This document shows, one piece after another, positions 8,738-18,521 of a DNA stretch of 64,000 bases. Every line of letters begins with the position of its first letter. Within the stretch, counting starts at the first letter, position 1. The notes beneath the pieces are model-generated. The model saw nothing but the letters and a program-made list of their open reading frames with translations, was not told the DNA's origin and made no database searches. The position numbers and the translations under genes are program-made. Source of the DNA: UBA4744 sp963723165 (GTDB lineage Bacteria > Actinomycetota > Acidimicrobiia > Spongiisociales > UBA4744); NCBI GenBank assembly GCA_963723165.1, contig CAVRPP010000003.1:310001-374000 (forward strand). The letters run 5' to 3'.

Positions 8738-9412
8738 TCAGAAGAGGTGTTTGGTTGCTTCCCGGAAGCTGAGGCCGGACATACGGTCGCGGTGTTCCAG
8801 GGCGAAAGCGCGAACCGCATCAGGCTCGGTTTTGGCGTATTCGCGCAGTGCCCAGCCGATGGCTTTGCGGATGAAGAACTCCTTTTCATCCACTCGCTTC
8901 AGGCAATAGCCGAAAAGTTGATCCTGATCGGTTGCGGCCTTGTGTTTTAGCTGGCTCAAGATCGCGGTACGCCGGATCCACATATTCGGGTGGTCGATCC
9001 AGCGGTCCATTATTGGATGCATCCGCGCCCGGTCGTTCAGCAAGACGTTTCCGACCAGACGGGCGGCGATGTCGTCAACGAAGTCCCACCACGCGCCCTC
9101 GATGATCATCTGGCGGTAGAGGGGCACGCTGCCGATTGTGACGTACTGGGGATGATCCACCGCCAGCCTGATTGCGCAGTATTTCTCCTCCCGGTGGGGT
9201 TGAGCCCAGAGCGCTTTCACCGCCGCGACATAGCCGGCACGCGAGGTGATGGGGAAGCGGCCGACCATGTCCCGATACACCTTGTGCCGTTCCGGCTTGG
9301 GCACTCCGTAGAAAGGCATATCCGTCTTCAAGTACCCGGCCATTGCAGCTGCTCGATTCGGGTCCCCGACCTTGGCCAGTTCGGTGGAGAGGAAACGAGT
9401 CATTTCTTCCAT
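8738..9412 (-). CDS. DNA alkylation repair protein (AlkD-like)
   Basis: 224 aa. HEAT-repeat DNA glycosylase family: GYLKTDMPFYGVPKPERHKV near the N-terminus, ALWAQPHREEKYCAI, a motif around EGAWWDFVDDIAARLVG, WIRRTAILSQL and FFIRKAIGWALREYAK. The WWDxVD stretch contains the aromatic/Asp residues that contact alkylated bases in AlkD. It removes positively charged alkylated purines such as 3-methyladenine. The start is placed at ATG 9412 because TACGGT ends 6 nt upstream (leaderless geometry); ATG 9403 is an alternative. It is convergent with the AbiEi-like gene. Confidence 0.85.
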   Translation of the reverse strand: MEEMTRFLSTELAKVGDPNRAAAMAGYLKTDMPFYGVPKPERHKVYRDMVGRFPITSRAGYVAAVKALWAQPHREEKYCAIRLAVDHPQYVTIGSVPLYRQMIIEGAWWDFVDDIAARLVGNVLLNDRARMHPIMDRWIDHPNMWIRRTAILSQLKHKAATDQDQLFGYCLKRVDEKEFFIRKAIGWALREYAKTEPDAVRAFALEHRDRMSGLSFREATKHLF

Positions 9413-9449
9413 GTGGCTACCGTAATCCGTCCCCGACCTGCGAGTGCTA

Positions 9450-9941
9450 ATGATCACGGTCCAGTTCTTCAAGTACCCGGACCTCCCGCATTGGCGGCAT
9501 GAAACGCACCGGCTCGGCCAAGACGAGCACGGAGTGTGGCTGGGAGCTGCCTCGGGAGCGATGGTGCAACGCGGTGCAGAAACACCCATTGAGCTCACCG
9601 GTCCCACCGTGCAGCTGATACCTCCAGCCGCGTACTGGTCGCTCATCTACAACGCCGGTGGCCACAAGTACCCCATCTACATCGACATAGGTACGCCTGC
9701 GACCTGGGTGAACGATCATCGAGTTGAGATAATCGATCTCGACCTCGACGTAGTCCGCAAACAGGACGGTACGGTCGAAGTCCTCGACGAGGAGGAATTC
9801 CTGGACAATCAAGTGCGCCTCGGCTATCCAGATTGGCTGGTTGACCGGGCTCGCACCGCCGCCGCCGAACTCGTTCTACAGGTTGAGGCTCAGGTTGAAC
9901 CCTTCGGGAAGGTGCCCGAGCACTGGCTGCAGAAGCTCTGA
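9450..9941 (+). CDS. DUF402 domain protein
   Basis: 163 aa. The central part (YWSLIYNAGGHKYPIYIDIGTPATW, then VEIIDLDLDVVRKQDGTVEVLDEEEF and the C-terminal ARTAAAELV) matches DUF402 proteins, a family that includes nucleoside di/triphosphatases and the RNA-binding protein FAU-1. IDLDLDV and LDEEEF carry the acidic residues expected to bind metal. Activity toward nucleotides is a family expectation, not shown. The start is uncertain: ATG 9450 is preferred, GTG 9444 is two codons upstream, and neither has a clear ribosome-binding site. It is divergent from the alkD-like gene. Confidence 0.75.
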   Translation: MITVQFFKYPDLPHWRHETHRLGQDEHGVWLGAASGAMVQRGAETPIELTGPTVQLIPPAAYWSLIYNAGGHKYPIYIDIGTPATWVNDHRVEIIDLDLDVVRKQDGTVEVLDEEEFLDNQVRLGYPDWLVDRARTAAAELVLQVEAQVEPFGKVPEHWLQKL

Positions 9942-9942
9942 C

Positions 9943-10800
9943 TCAGAACCCTTCCCATGGAATACATTCATCGCCGACGGTGACCAGCGCGTCCGACGTA
10001 CATGTCTCGAGAGCCTCGATGAAGCCCATGGCCAGGCCGTGCAGTTCTGCCAGCACCTCGGGTGGCCGACCGAACTCCATATCGTGGCGGGAGGAGGCGC
10101 CGTCGCGAGTCAGTTCGAGATAGAACGCTCCCCCATCGGCGCAGTCGGGGCACCCGTACACCGGTTCCAGCGTCACCCCGCTCAATGGTTCCACAACAGC
10201 GGCGACTCGTTCGATCCCGGCAGTTGTTAGGGAACCGCGGTTCTCGTAGAGGGGTTCCGTCTTCTCCCGGTCGCGAGCGGTCAGCAGCAGCCCTTCCGCT
10301 TGGACAACCAGGTCCGCATTGCAGAGACCAAGGCACATCCCGAACGACCAGCCGGCCCCGCTCAGCGAGACCTCCGGACCCGTCGTTTCCACTCCGATCT
10401 CAACCCGGCCGATCAGCTCACCGTTGAGCAATGCGTCGAGATCGGCCGTCTCAAAGGACCCGAGGGGTATCGAAACCTCGAACGGCTCGAGTACCGCGGC
10501 ACAATCCTGACCGAGAGCGACGACACTCCGCAGTGTTACCTCAATCGTCTCGCCGTCGTCGTCGATCGACCACTGAGCCTGATGGCATGGAGTTGGTAGC
10601 GAGCCCCGCACAACCAGCCGCACCTGAACCGGAAAACTCTCGAGGTAGAGGATCTCGGTTGATTCTACGAACACCGGCCCCTCGACGCCTCCGGAAACAG
10701 TGGTCGTAGTCGGGTTCTCGCCGGCTCCGGTATCCCCGGGAGCGCACGCCGTCAAGACCACACCAACAGCGCACAGCAAACCAAGCATTCTCACCTTCAT
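9943..10800 (-). CDS. Lipoprotein of unknown function
   Basis: 285 aa. MKVRMLGLLCAVGVVLTAC is a lipoprotein signal with lipobox LTAC; a short Thr-containing linker (NPTTTTVSGG) follows. The first half of the mature protein is predicted beta-rich (QVRLVVRGSLPTPCHQAQWSI) with a cysteine pair. The second half contains VYGCPDCADGG and two more cysteines near the end, so disulfides are likely outside the cell. No family is recognised. The start may be GTG 10794, which has better spacing from an AGGAG motif than ATG 10800. The stop lies two bases from the end of the convergent DUF402 gene. Confidence 0.75.
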   Translation of the reverse strand: MKVRMLGLLCAVGVVLTACAPGDTGAGENPTTTTVSGGVEGPVFVESTEILYLESFPVQVRLVVRGSLPTPCHQAQWSIDDDGETIEVTLRSVVALGQDCAAVLEPFEVSIPLGSFETADLDALLNGELIGRVEIGVETTGPEVSLSGAGWSFGMCLGLCNADLVVQAEGLLLTARDREKTEPLYENRGSLTTAGIERVAAVVEPLSGVTLEPVYGCPDCADGGAFYLELTRDGASSRHDMEFGRPPEVLAELHGLAMGFIEALETCTSDALVTVGDECIPWEGF

Positions 10801-10882
10801 ACTCCTTCGACGGTCCTCACGACCAATTGGTTCCCCGCGAGGGGATGGCCACCTGCCCTAGTCAAACCGCTGAGAACCAGGG

Positions 10883-11488
10883 ATGCTGACCATGTCACCC
10901 AAATCTGGCTGTCGATGGTCTTACAGGGTGAGAGAGGCTCGGAGAGAAGATGGGCCGGAAGCCATCGAATCCCCTGAACTCGAACTTTCCCGGCTCCGGG
11001 AGGACAACGCTCGCCTTGGTTCGACAAAGCGGACCCTGATTGCCGCCCTGGTCGTCGTGTTGATAACAGCAGCCGGAGTTGCCGCCTGGCTGATCATCGA
11101 CAACGCCGGGACGACTGTCGAGCGAGACATCGCCGCCCTTATCGACAACTACTACGCCGCGTGGGAAGCCGACGACCCTCAGGCGGAGGTGGACCTGTTG
11201 ACCGATGACGCGACTCTGCTGGCAAACAATGGCAACACTTACAGCGGGCCGGACTCGATCACAGCCTTCGTCGGAGCTATGCAAGGGTTCCATCCTGAAC
11301 AGATCGGCGATCCCATGATCCTCGCTCCGACGGCGCCAAGCTTTTCCGGATGGTTCGTTGCGACCCATACTTTTGCTCCTGATTTCCCAGAATTTGGCGA
11401 TATCCGCGAGTTGGAGCTATTCATGGTCGTCGAGCAAGACGGTAAATACTTGATCCAGGTGCACGAGACCTGGCTGGCCGGCGAGTAG
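10883..11488 (+). CDS. Membrane-anchored NTF2/SnoaL-like protein
   Basis: 201 aa. A charged N-terminus with a short coiled-coil stretch (ELSRLREDNARL) is followed by one transmembrane helix (LIAALVVVLITAAGVAAWLI). An extracytoplasmic ~130-residue domain follows (AALIDNYYAAWEADD, VDLLTDDATLLANNGNTYSG, LIQVHETWLAGE) with the NTF2-like cone pattern. It is a tandem paralogue of the C-terminal half of the protein at 12076. No ligand or enzyme residues can be assigned. The start is uncertain: ATG 10883 gives the longest form and GTG 10928 is plausible. A 14-bp hairpin follows the gene. Confidence 0.7.
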   Translation: MLTMSPKSGCRWSYRVREARREDGPEAIESPELELSRLREDNARLGSTKRTLIAALVVVLITAAGVAAWLIIDNAGTTVERDIAALIDNYYAAWEADDPQAEVDLLTDDATLLANNGNTYSGPDSITAFVGAMQGFHPEQIGDPMILAPTAPSFSGWFVATHTFAPDFPEFGDIRELELFMVVEQDGKYLIQVHETWLAGE

Positions 11489-11508
11489 CCGTCAGCACTC
11501 CAATCCAA

Positions 11509-11540
11509 GAGTGAGCCCGGCCACCCGGCCGGGCTCACTC
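11509..11540. terminator. Perfect 14-bp hairpin after the NTF2-like gene
   Basis: Arms 11509-11522 and 11527-11540 pair perfectly (core GTGAGCCCGGCC, loop ACCC). There is no U-tract, as is common for actinobacterial terminators. The core GAGCCCGGCC/GGCCGGGCTC recurs in the hairpin at 12973-13002 after the paralogous gene. Confidence 0.7.
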
Positions 11541-11614
11541 AATGTGCCGAAATCCCCTGTGGCACTTCTGCGATCCGTGAGACCTTGTGAGGTGAGAGGC
11601 AAACGGGGAACGAA

Positions 11615-12076
11615 GTGGTTGTGCCCGCCGTGCTGGAGCAGAGTTTCACCTCATTCGTGAAAGAGACTGAGCCCCAACTCCGGGCCGCGCTGGTCGCCCA
11701 CTTCGGCACCGAACGGGGCAGAGAAGCGACGGCCGAAGCGCTGGCCTACGGCTGGGAGCATTGGGACAGGATCCGCCAAATGCACAACCCGGCCGGTTAC
11801 CTATACCGGGTAGGACAGCACACCGGCTTCCGCAAACCCCGCCGGATCGCCTTCCCCGACGTCCCTCATCACAGTGATCCGGTTGTCGAACCGGGACTGC
11901 CGAAGGCTATGGCCCGTCTCTCATCGAGACAACGATCCGCGGTGGTGCTGGTGCACTGTTTCGACTGGACGCCGGTAGAAGTCGCCGAGCTTCTCGATGT
12001 CTCGGTGAGCACCGTTCGCAACCACCTGGATCGAGGAATGAAGCGGCTGCGAGCGAACCTGGGAGGTGTCGGCTGA
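11615..12076 (+). CDS. Small ECF-like sigma factor
   Basis: 153 aa. The C-terminal half is a clear sigma region 4: LSSRQRSAVVLVHCFDWTPVE followed by VAELLDVSVSTVRNHLDRGM, a helix-turn-helix for -35 recognition. The N-terminal half (TSFVKETEPQLRAALVAHFG, EATAEALAYGWEHWDRI, NPAGYLYRVGQ) is a short, divergent region 2. GTG 11615 follows GGGGAACGAA, a fair ribosome-binding site. The stop overlaps the next start by one base (TGATG), which ties it to the membrane protein downstream, the usual place for an anti-sigma factor. Confidence 0.8.
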   Translation: MVVPAVLEQSFTSFVKETEPQLRAALVAHFGTERGREATAEALAYGWEHWDRIRQMHNPAGYLYRVGQHTGFRKPRRIAFPDVPHHSDPVVEPGLPKAMARLSSRQRSAVVLVHCFDWTPVEVAELLDVSVSTVRNHLDRGMKRLRANLGGVG

Positions 12077-12945
12077 TGCAGGATCTCGAGCGCGAACTGG
12101 CCCACTACGGGGCGGTGCTTCGAGACCGGGCACCAGCGGTCGGTCTCGATGAGGTCGAAACACGCCTGGCGAGACCACCGACCGGCCACCGCCCGGTGCG
12201 GTCGGCGGTAGCCGGCGCTCTGGTGGCGCTGGCCTCGATCGGCCTTATGTTCGTGGCCGGCCTACTGGTCGATCTGCTGGACACAGCGCCCACCAACCAG
12301 CGGCCCTCTGTCTCCCCAGCCAGCGGGGCGTCGACTGGCCCGGCGGTGATGGCCATCGTCGTGGGGAGCGGAGCCTTGGCCGTCCTGGCCGGGGCCGCAG
12401 CGGTGGGCTTGAGACATCACCGCAAGGCACAAGAACCAAAACGAATCGCCAAATCACGGGAACGGAGGAAGAAGAAGATGCAAACCATTGAAAAGCCGGT
12501 GGCGCCGGTTGAGAAACTGGCCCGCAACAACCGGTACCTAATCATCGGGTTGGTGGTGGCCGTGCTTCTGGCAGCCGGGTTTGGTGCCTGGTTGATCGTC
12601 GACAATACCCGCACGGGCATCGAGGCCGATATCGTCGCCCTATTGGATGACTATGGGGCAGCCTGGGAAGCCAACGACGGTGCAGCCGTTCTCGCCCTGC
12701 TAACAGAAGACGGCGCCGTCCTGGCCGGCAACGGCCGGACCTACCGCGGCGACGAACTGGCCTTTGAGGTGGACAACCTCGGCGAATTCCCCCTCGAACC
12801 GATCGGTGATCTCGTGATCCACGAACGCGTCACTGGATGGTATGTCGCATTCGCGGACGAGCACGGAATGGAAGTGTTCAACATTGTTGAGCAAGACGGA
12901 ACCATGCTGATCCGATTCCACGAGACCTGGCGGGGAGGTTTATGA
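12076..12945 (+). CDS. Membrane protein, candidate anti-sigma partner fused to an NTF2-like domain
   Basis: 289 aa. A cytosolic N-terminus of ~45 residues is followed by membrane helices near 46-70, 91-112 and 149-172, with a basic stretch (KRIAKSRERRKKK) before the last. The C-terminal ~120 residues are an NTF2-like domain similar to the protein at 10883 (AALLDDYGAAWEANDG versus AALIDNYYAAWEADD; both end in HETW). One-base overlap with the sigma gene suggests a regulatory partner, but no ZAS zinc motif is visible, so the anti-sigma role is inference. An internal ATG 12478 with a strong ribosome-binding site may make the NTF2-like part alone. Confidence 0.75.
   Translation: MQDLERELAHYGAVLRDRAPAVGLDEVETRLARPPTGHRPVRSAVAGALVALASIGLMFVAGLLVDLLDTAPTNQRPSVSPASGASTGPAVMAIVVGSGALAVLAGAAAVGLRHHRKAQEPKRIAKSRERRKKKMQTIEKPVAPVEKLARNNRYLIIGLVVAVLLAAGFGAWLIVDNTRTGIEADIVALLDDYGAAWEANDGAAVLALLTEDGAVLAGNGRTYRGDELAFEVDNLGEFPLEPIGDLVIHERVTGWYVAFADEHGMEVFNIVEQDGTMLIRFHETWRGGL
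12464..12480 (+). promoter_or_regulatory. Internal ribosome-binding site and start codon
   Basis: GGAGG (12464-12468), 9 nt, then in-frame ATG 12478 inside the membrane-protein gene. Initiation here would give a 155-aa protein with one membrane helix plus the NTF2-like domain, similar in layout to the paralogue at 10883. Confidence 0.5.
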
Positions 12946-12972
12946 CGTAGCTGAGAGGGCGTTCGCCGTACT

Positions 12973-13002
12973 CTGGAGCCCGGCCCGGTGGCCGGGCTCC
13001 AG
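12973..13002. terminator. Perfect 13-bp hairpin after the sigma/membrane-protein pair
   Basis: Arms 12973-12985 and 12990-13002 pair perfectly around loop CGGT, without a U-tract. The core GAGCCCGGCC/GGCCGGGCTC is shared with the hairpin at 11509-11540. Confidence 0.7.
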
Positions 13003-13021
13003 GCTGGAACGGAGGTGGATC

Positions 13022-13831
13022 ATGACACGCACAGTGTTCGCGGTCGTTGCCCTCATCCTCGCCACTGGATGTGGGCCGGAAATCTCAGAATCTGCCTCTG
13101 ACGACACCCCGCTGGTCGTCTCTCATGACACCACTCGGGAGATCTCGGTGTGGGCGCCCGAAGGAGAGGGCCCGTGGCCGGTGGTCTATGCCCTCCATGG
13201 TCTGGGAGGCCATCACACCGATCTCGCCGAAGTGGCGACCGATTTGGCAGATCGAGGGATCCTGGTCTTCTCCGCCCAGCATTCCGCTCCCGACTGGCAG
13301 GCGGCCGAGCGAGACGTCGAGTGTGGGTACCGCTTTGTCCGCACCATTGCCGGCGAATACGGTGGCGATCTCGACCAGCCGGTCACATTTGTTGGTTTCT
13401 CCGTTGGCGCCACCCTGGTGCTACACCACGGTTTGGCCGCCGGTGCCTTCGGCCTTGAGGGATCATACGGCGCATGTTTTTCCGGGGCACTCCGCCCTGA
13501 CGTGATCGTGCCTCTCTCCGGCTGCCATTACGCGTTTCAGGGCACCGAATTCAGCTTCGACACGATCGGGTGGGCGAACCAGGAAGCCGACCTCGTGCTC
13601 ATCGCCGGCGAAAGGGACACCGTCTGTGAAGCGTGGCAATCCCGGGACGCTGCCTCGGTTCTGACCTCAGCCGGCTACGACGTCAGCCTCACGGAGATCG
13701 CCGGTGCGAACCACTTGACGGTCATCTTCCACGACTACGTGAACGACCAATGGCTGACTCTTCCCGATGAACCGGCCGGCCAGGAAGTAGTGCAAACGAT
13801 CGTCGAGGCGATTGCCAAAGCCCAGGACTAA
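13022..13831 (+). CDS. Exported alpha/beta-hydrolase lipoprotein
   Basis: 269 aa. A signal peptide with lipobox LATGC is followed by an alpha/beta-hydrolase fold: VVYALHGLGGHHTDLAE gives the oxyanion region, GFSVGA holds the nucleophile serine (GxSxG), a late Asp lies in the AGERDTV region and a His in ANHLTVIF. The overall plan resembles dienelactone-hydrolase or polyester-hydrolase-type enzymes. Several cysteines (C-G-Y-R-F, GACFSG, SGCHY, TVCEAW) suggest disulfides outside the cell. The start has a good ribosome-binding site (GGAGGT). The substrate is unknown. Confidence 0.8.
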   Translation: MTRTVFAVVALILATGCGPEISESASDDTPLVVSHDTTREISVWAPEGEGPWPVVYALHGLGGHHTDLAEVATDLADRGILVFSAQHSAPDWQAAERDVECGYRFVRTIAGEYGGDLDQPVTFVGFSVGATLVLHHGLAAGAFGLEGSYGACFSGALRPDVIVPLSGCHYAFQGTEFSFDTIGWANQEADLVLIAGERDTVCEAWQSRDAASVLTSAGYDVSLTEIAGANHLTVIFHDYVNDQWLTLPDEPAGQEVVQTIVEAIAKAQD

Positions 13832-13837
13832 ACGTCC

Positions 13838-15436
<1,599 letters not shown>

Positions 15437-15575
15437 GAGCCAGGAAAGGCTAGCCACCCCGGCGCCGATGGCGAGGGCCATTGTCCATCTGGATCAGGAT
15501 GTGAAGAACCTTGGCAGCTGCCCTGGTGTGGCAAGGCGCCCGGCGCGATACTTGATACCAGGCAGAGAGGATTTG

Positions 15576-16100
15576 ATGTCCCGGCCGGCCAGGTTGGCCA
15601 TGGTGACCGTCGCAGGCGTCGTTGGCGCCTATGTCGGGTTCTGGTTCTCTTGCCTGGGAGGCTGGAGTGGCGACGCCCGGTGGCCGCTCGACCCCGGCGG
15701 CGGGGCCCTCATGATTCTGTTGGTTGTCACTGTGGCGGCCGCCGCAGCACTGATCGGAGGTGTTGTCCTCGGCGTTACCCCCATCGTTCCGTACCGGAGG
15801 GTGGCCAAGGAGGGCCGCCAAACCACCGCAACAGTCGTAGAGGCCTGGAGAACCGGCGGTACCACCCACAGCATGGGAGAGATCCTGTCCGAGTTCGGGT
15901 TCGTGCTGGAGGTTCGCCCGCGTGACGGCCCGTCCTATCGGGCCCGCACCAAGAAGATGATCGCGACCGGAGACGAGGCGTTCTATCGACCCGGGACTGC
16001 ATTGCAGGTGAGGTACCACCCGAAGACACCGCGCCGGGTATTCGTGGTCGGAACGATCACGGATACCCACTGGGATCGCTATTCGCGGCCGCCGAGATAG
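15576..16100 (+). CDS. Two-helix membrane protein with DUF3592-like domain
   Basis: 174 aa. There are two hydrophobic segments at ~8-28 and ~45-70. An extramembrane domain follows (TTATVVEAWRTGGTTHSM, EFGFVLEVRPRDGPSYRARTKK, GTALQVRYHPKTPRRVFV) of the DUF3592 type. Function is unknown. ATG 15576 has AGAGAGG 5 nt upstream; longer frames to 15075 run antisense to the ABC-F gene and are rejected. The 3' end overlaps the convergent AlkA-like gene by 22 nt. Confidence 0.7.
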   Translation: MSRPARLAMVTVAGVVGAYVGFWFSCLGGWSGDARWPLDPGGGALMILLVVTVAAAAALIGGVVLGVTPIVPYRRVAKEGRQTTATVVEAWRTGGTTHSMGEILSEFGFVLEVRPRDGPSYRARTKKMIATGDEAFYRPGTALQVRYHPKTPRRVFVVGTITDTHWDRYSRPPR

Positions 16101-16699
16101 TGGAACCAGAGAATCCGGGCGGCGACGGCGCGCCACGGTTGCCACACTTCGGCCACTTCGACGATCTCACCGGGCGAGGGTCGTTTCGGCAGGCGCTTCA
16201 CCTCTCGGATTGCGGCCTGCAGCGCAATATCCCCGGCGGGCCATACGTTCGGGCGCCCGAGAGCGATCAGAAGGTAAGTGTCGGCAGTCCAGGGGCCGAC
16301 CCCTCTCAATCCAACGAGGACGTCACGAGCTCGGTCGTCTGGCAATTCTGACAGGCCGGCCAGGTCGAAGGTCCCGTCTATCAATGCGGAGGCCAGAGCC
16401 CGCCCGTACCCGGTCTTCTGACGACTGAAGCCGACTTCCCGAAGGGTGACGTCCTCGAGCCGCAGGAAGTTCTCCGGGGTTATCGCCGGAACTACACCTT
16501 CGAGACGACGGTAGGCAGCACGGGCGGATGCCAACGACACCTGTTGCTCGAGGATGATCTTCAGCAGCGTCGCAAAGCCCGGTTCCCGGGCCCACAGCGG
16601 CGGTGGACCGAAGCGTTGAATTATCTGCGCCAGGTCCGGGTCTCGCTCAACGAGGATGGCCACCCCCTCGGCCAGGGTGGATTCGTCCAGGAGTCTCAT
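16079..16699 (-). CDS. DNA-3-methyladenine glycosylase II-like (HhH-GPD)
   Basis: 206 aa. LLKIILEQQVSLASARAAYRRL and the helix-hairpin-helix VGLRGVGPWTADTYLLIAL, followed by WPAGDIALQAAI with the catalytic Asp, mark the HhH-GPD superfamily, AlkA branch. It excises alkylated bases. It lacks the N-terminal domain of E. coli AlkA, as short bacterial homologues do. ATG 16699 overlaps the methyltransferase stop (ATGA), favouring it over GTG 16714. With the AlkD-like gene at 8738 this gives two alkylation-repair glycosylases in the window. Confidence 0.85.
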   Translation of the reverse strand: MRLLDESTLAEGVAILVERDPDLAQIIQRFGPPPLWAREPGFATLLKIILEQQVSLASARAAYRRLEGVVPAITPENFLRLEDVTLREVGFSRQKTGYGRALASALIDGTFDLAGLSELPDDRARDVLVGLRGVGPWTADTYLLIALGRPNVWPAGDIALQAAIREVKRLPKRPSPGEIVEVAEVWQPWRAVAARILWFHYLGGRE

Positions 16700-17526
16700 G
16701 TCGAGTTGCGCCACCAGACGGTAGCCATGGTGCGCTCTCTCGCCCCGACGTAGAAGCGACCGTCCTCAACCTCCGTCTCTGGAGCCAGCAGAGTTTGAAG
16801 CTCATCGCGTCGACCGGGCGGCAATACCAACCGCTTCCCGTAGTAATCGAGGATCTCATCCCAGCTTTCGAACCAAGCCCGACCGGGTCGAGTCCAGACT
16901 TCGACCTCGGGCCGGAACCCGCGGACCTCGTGGACGACCTCCGCGAAGTCCTTATAGGTCGGACCTTGCGGTCGTTCGAGATGGTGGAGTGCCCGGTAGT
17001 AAGGCGCAAGTCCCGCCCACGGATGATCGACGGTCAATTCCACCACCACACCCACCCTGCCATGCTGCGAGAGGTTTGCCAGAAAAGGCGCTGCATCCTG
17101 AACGTCGTAGACAACATTCGCACACATCGCTACGTCATGGATATCGACCGCCGGGGCGACATCCGGCCAGGTCCCTTCGACCAGCACGGCGCCGACGCCC
17201 ATCTCGGCGGCTCGCTCCCGAAAACCTCCTGCCAACCCGGGATCTTTCTCAACGGCGGTCACGGGGTGGCCGTCGGCACCATGCATCAGCGATGCCCGGC
17301 CGGTCCCGGCGCCGACGTCGAGCAGGGTTCCCGCCGGCCCCAGGAGAGATCGAACCACCACCCCGGTCGGTGGGTCGAAACCCTGTTCACGAGCGATCTG
17401 CGTCCGCCGCTTCCAGAGTTCGGTCGACCACCCGTACGGCGAATCAGGAACGGCGTCGAGTAATGCTGGAGGAATGGCCCATTCCTCCAGCAGGCGCCGC
17501 CAGCGGTCCGAAGCAGCTTCGGTCAT
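16696..17526 (-). CDS. Class I SAM-dependent methyltransferase
   Basis: 276 aa. The SAM motif I is GTLLDVGAGTGRASL (~residues 66-80), followed by the acidic strand end VTAVEKDPGL and a later DVAMCANVVYDV. The N- and C-terminal extensions (WRRLLEEWAIPPALLDAVPDSPYGW; VEDGRFYVGARERTMATVWW) do not identify the substrate. It overlaps both neighbours by 4 nt (ATGA), so it is co-translated between the PIG-L deacetylase and the AlkA-like glycosylase. Confidence 0.75.
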   Translation of the reverse strand: MTEAASDRWRRLLEEWAIPPALLDAVPDSPYGWSTELWKRRTQIAREQGFDPPTGVVVRSLLGPAGTLLDVGAGTGRASLMHGADGHPVTAVEKDPGLAGGFRERAAEMGVGAVLVEGTWPDVAPAVDIHDVAMCANVVYDVQDAAPFLANLSQHGRVGVVVELTVDHPWAGLAPYYRALHHLERPQGPTYKDFAEVVHEVRGFRPEVEVWTRPGRAWFESWDEILDYYGKRLVLPPGRRDELQTLLAPETEVEDGRFYVGARERTMATVWWRNST

Positions 17527-18368
17527 CGGAGCCCGGCAAAAAGATCATCCTCACGATCCGGCGCATCGACCCGGCTGGCAATTCGCATGAAGCTCTCGCG
17601 CCCGAAGACCTCGGGCCGGGCTTCCTCCGGTACCCGGAAGAGCCACCAATCCTCGGGAATCTGGCTCCGATGAGCGGCCCAGGCCTCGAACTTGCGATCG
17701 ACAAACTCCCGGACATCGATCCAGGCAGTGATATCTTCGTCCGGGATCCCGACTGCCGGCCGCCGGTTGAACTCCTCTTCGGTAATCTCTCCTGCCTCGA
17801 AGAGAGCCCTCCGGATAGCCAGCGTTCGTGAACGCGGGAAGGTAACCCAGTACAGCTTGGATGGGGTCCACAAACCTTCACCGTCGGCCGGCGGGAATCG
17901 ACCAACGTCGTCGGCTCCGAAGAAGGCGGCGGTACCTATCCGATTGACCTGGATGTGATCGGGGTGGCCATATCCGCCAAACGGATCGTAGGCAACCACG
18001 ACTTCCGGTTGGAAGCGCCGGACCAGGTGGACAAGGCGGGCAGTGGCCTCCATGAAATCCGCATTCCAGAAGGCATCCGGATGAGTGTTGTCATCGGTTC
18101 CCATCATGCCGGAGTCCCGGTATCCGAGAAACTCGTGGTCCGAAATGCCCAGTACCTCGGCTGCCTCCGCCATCTCCTCTGAGCGAATCGCCGCCAGACG
18201 CGGCTTCAGCTCTTCAGGGTTGTCGTAGTTGTGGATCTCCCCAACCGCCCCGTCGGTGGCAGTAACAACCACCACCTCCTCACCCGCTTGTGCGTAGCGC
18301 GCCAGAGTCCCTCCGGTTGAGGTGGTCTCGTCGTCGGGGTGGGCGTGGAAAGCAAGTAGTCCGGCCAT
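17523..18368 (-). CDS. PIG-L family deacetylase (MshB/Mca-like)
   Basis: 281 aa. AFHAHPDDETTSTGGTLA (zinc-binding AHPDDE), then TDGAVGEI, EVLGISDHEFLGYRDSGM and DPFGGYGHPDHIQV with the third zinc ligand His. The closest described relatives in Actinobacteria are MshB, which deacetylates GlcNAc-inositol in mycothiol synthesis, and the mycothiol S-conjugate amidase Mca. The length fits either, so I do not choose. ATG 18368 is preferred over an upstream start at 18461 since AGLLAFHAHPDDE begins the domain. It overlaps the methyltransferase by 4 nt. Confidence 0.8.
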   Translation of the reverse strand: MAGLLAFHAHPDDETTSTGGTLARYAQAGEEVVVVTATDGAVGEIHNYDNPEELKPRLAAIRSEEMAEAAEVLGISDHEFLGYRDSGMMGTDDNTHPDAFWNADFMEATARLVHLVRRFQPEVVVAYDPFGGYGHPDHIQVNRIGTAAFFGADDVGRFPPADGEGLWTPSKLYWVTFPRSRTLAIRRALFEAGEITEEEFNRRPAVGIPDEDITAWIDVREFVDRKFEAWAAHRSQIPEDWWLFRVPEEARPEVFGRESFMRIASRVDAPDREDDLFAGLR

Positions 18369-18414
18369 GAGGACAGAACGATAGCTGCGCCGCCGCGAGC
18401 AACGGGCAACAAAC

Positions 18415-18472
18415 ATGCAGGGTCCGCGGGAGAATTCCCAATACTCCGCCCTTGCGCCCACAAACCCTGCAT
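18415..18472. repeat. Inverted repeat ATGCAGGGT...ACCCTGCAT
   Basis: Nine-base perfect arms (18415-18423 and 18464-18472) enclose a GC-rich 40-nt interior with smaller stems (GCGG/CCGC). It lies between the GNAT gene end and the PIG-L gene start, both on the minus strand. It could be a terminator or an attenuator. Confidence 0.5.
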
Positions 18473-18521
18473 CACCATTGTCTGTCGGGCCGGTGCCGTT
18501 GTCTAGGGGAAACCGCGTGGG

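Noticed and set aside
16603..17463. Plus-strand frame of 286 codons
   Set aside because: It lies antisense to the AlkA-like and methyltransferase genes, both of which have clear motifs.
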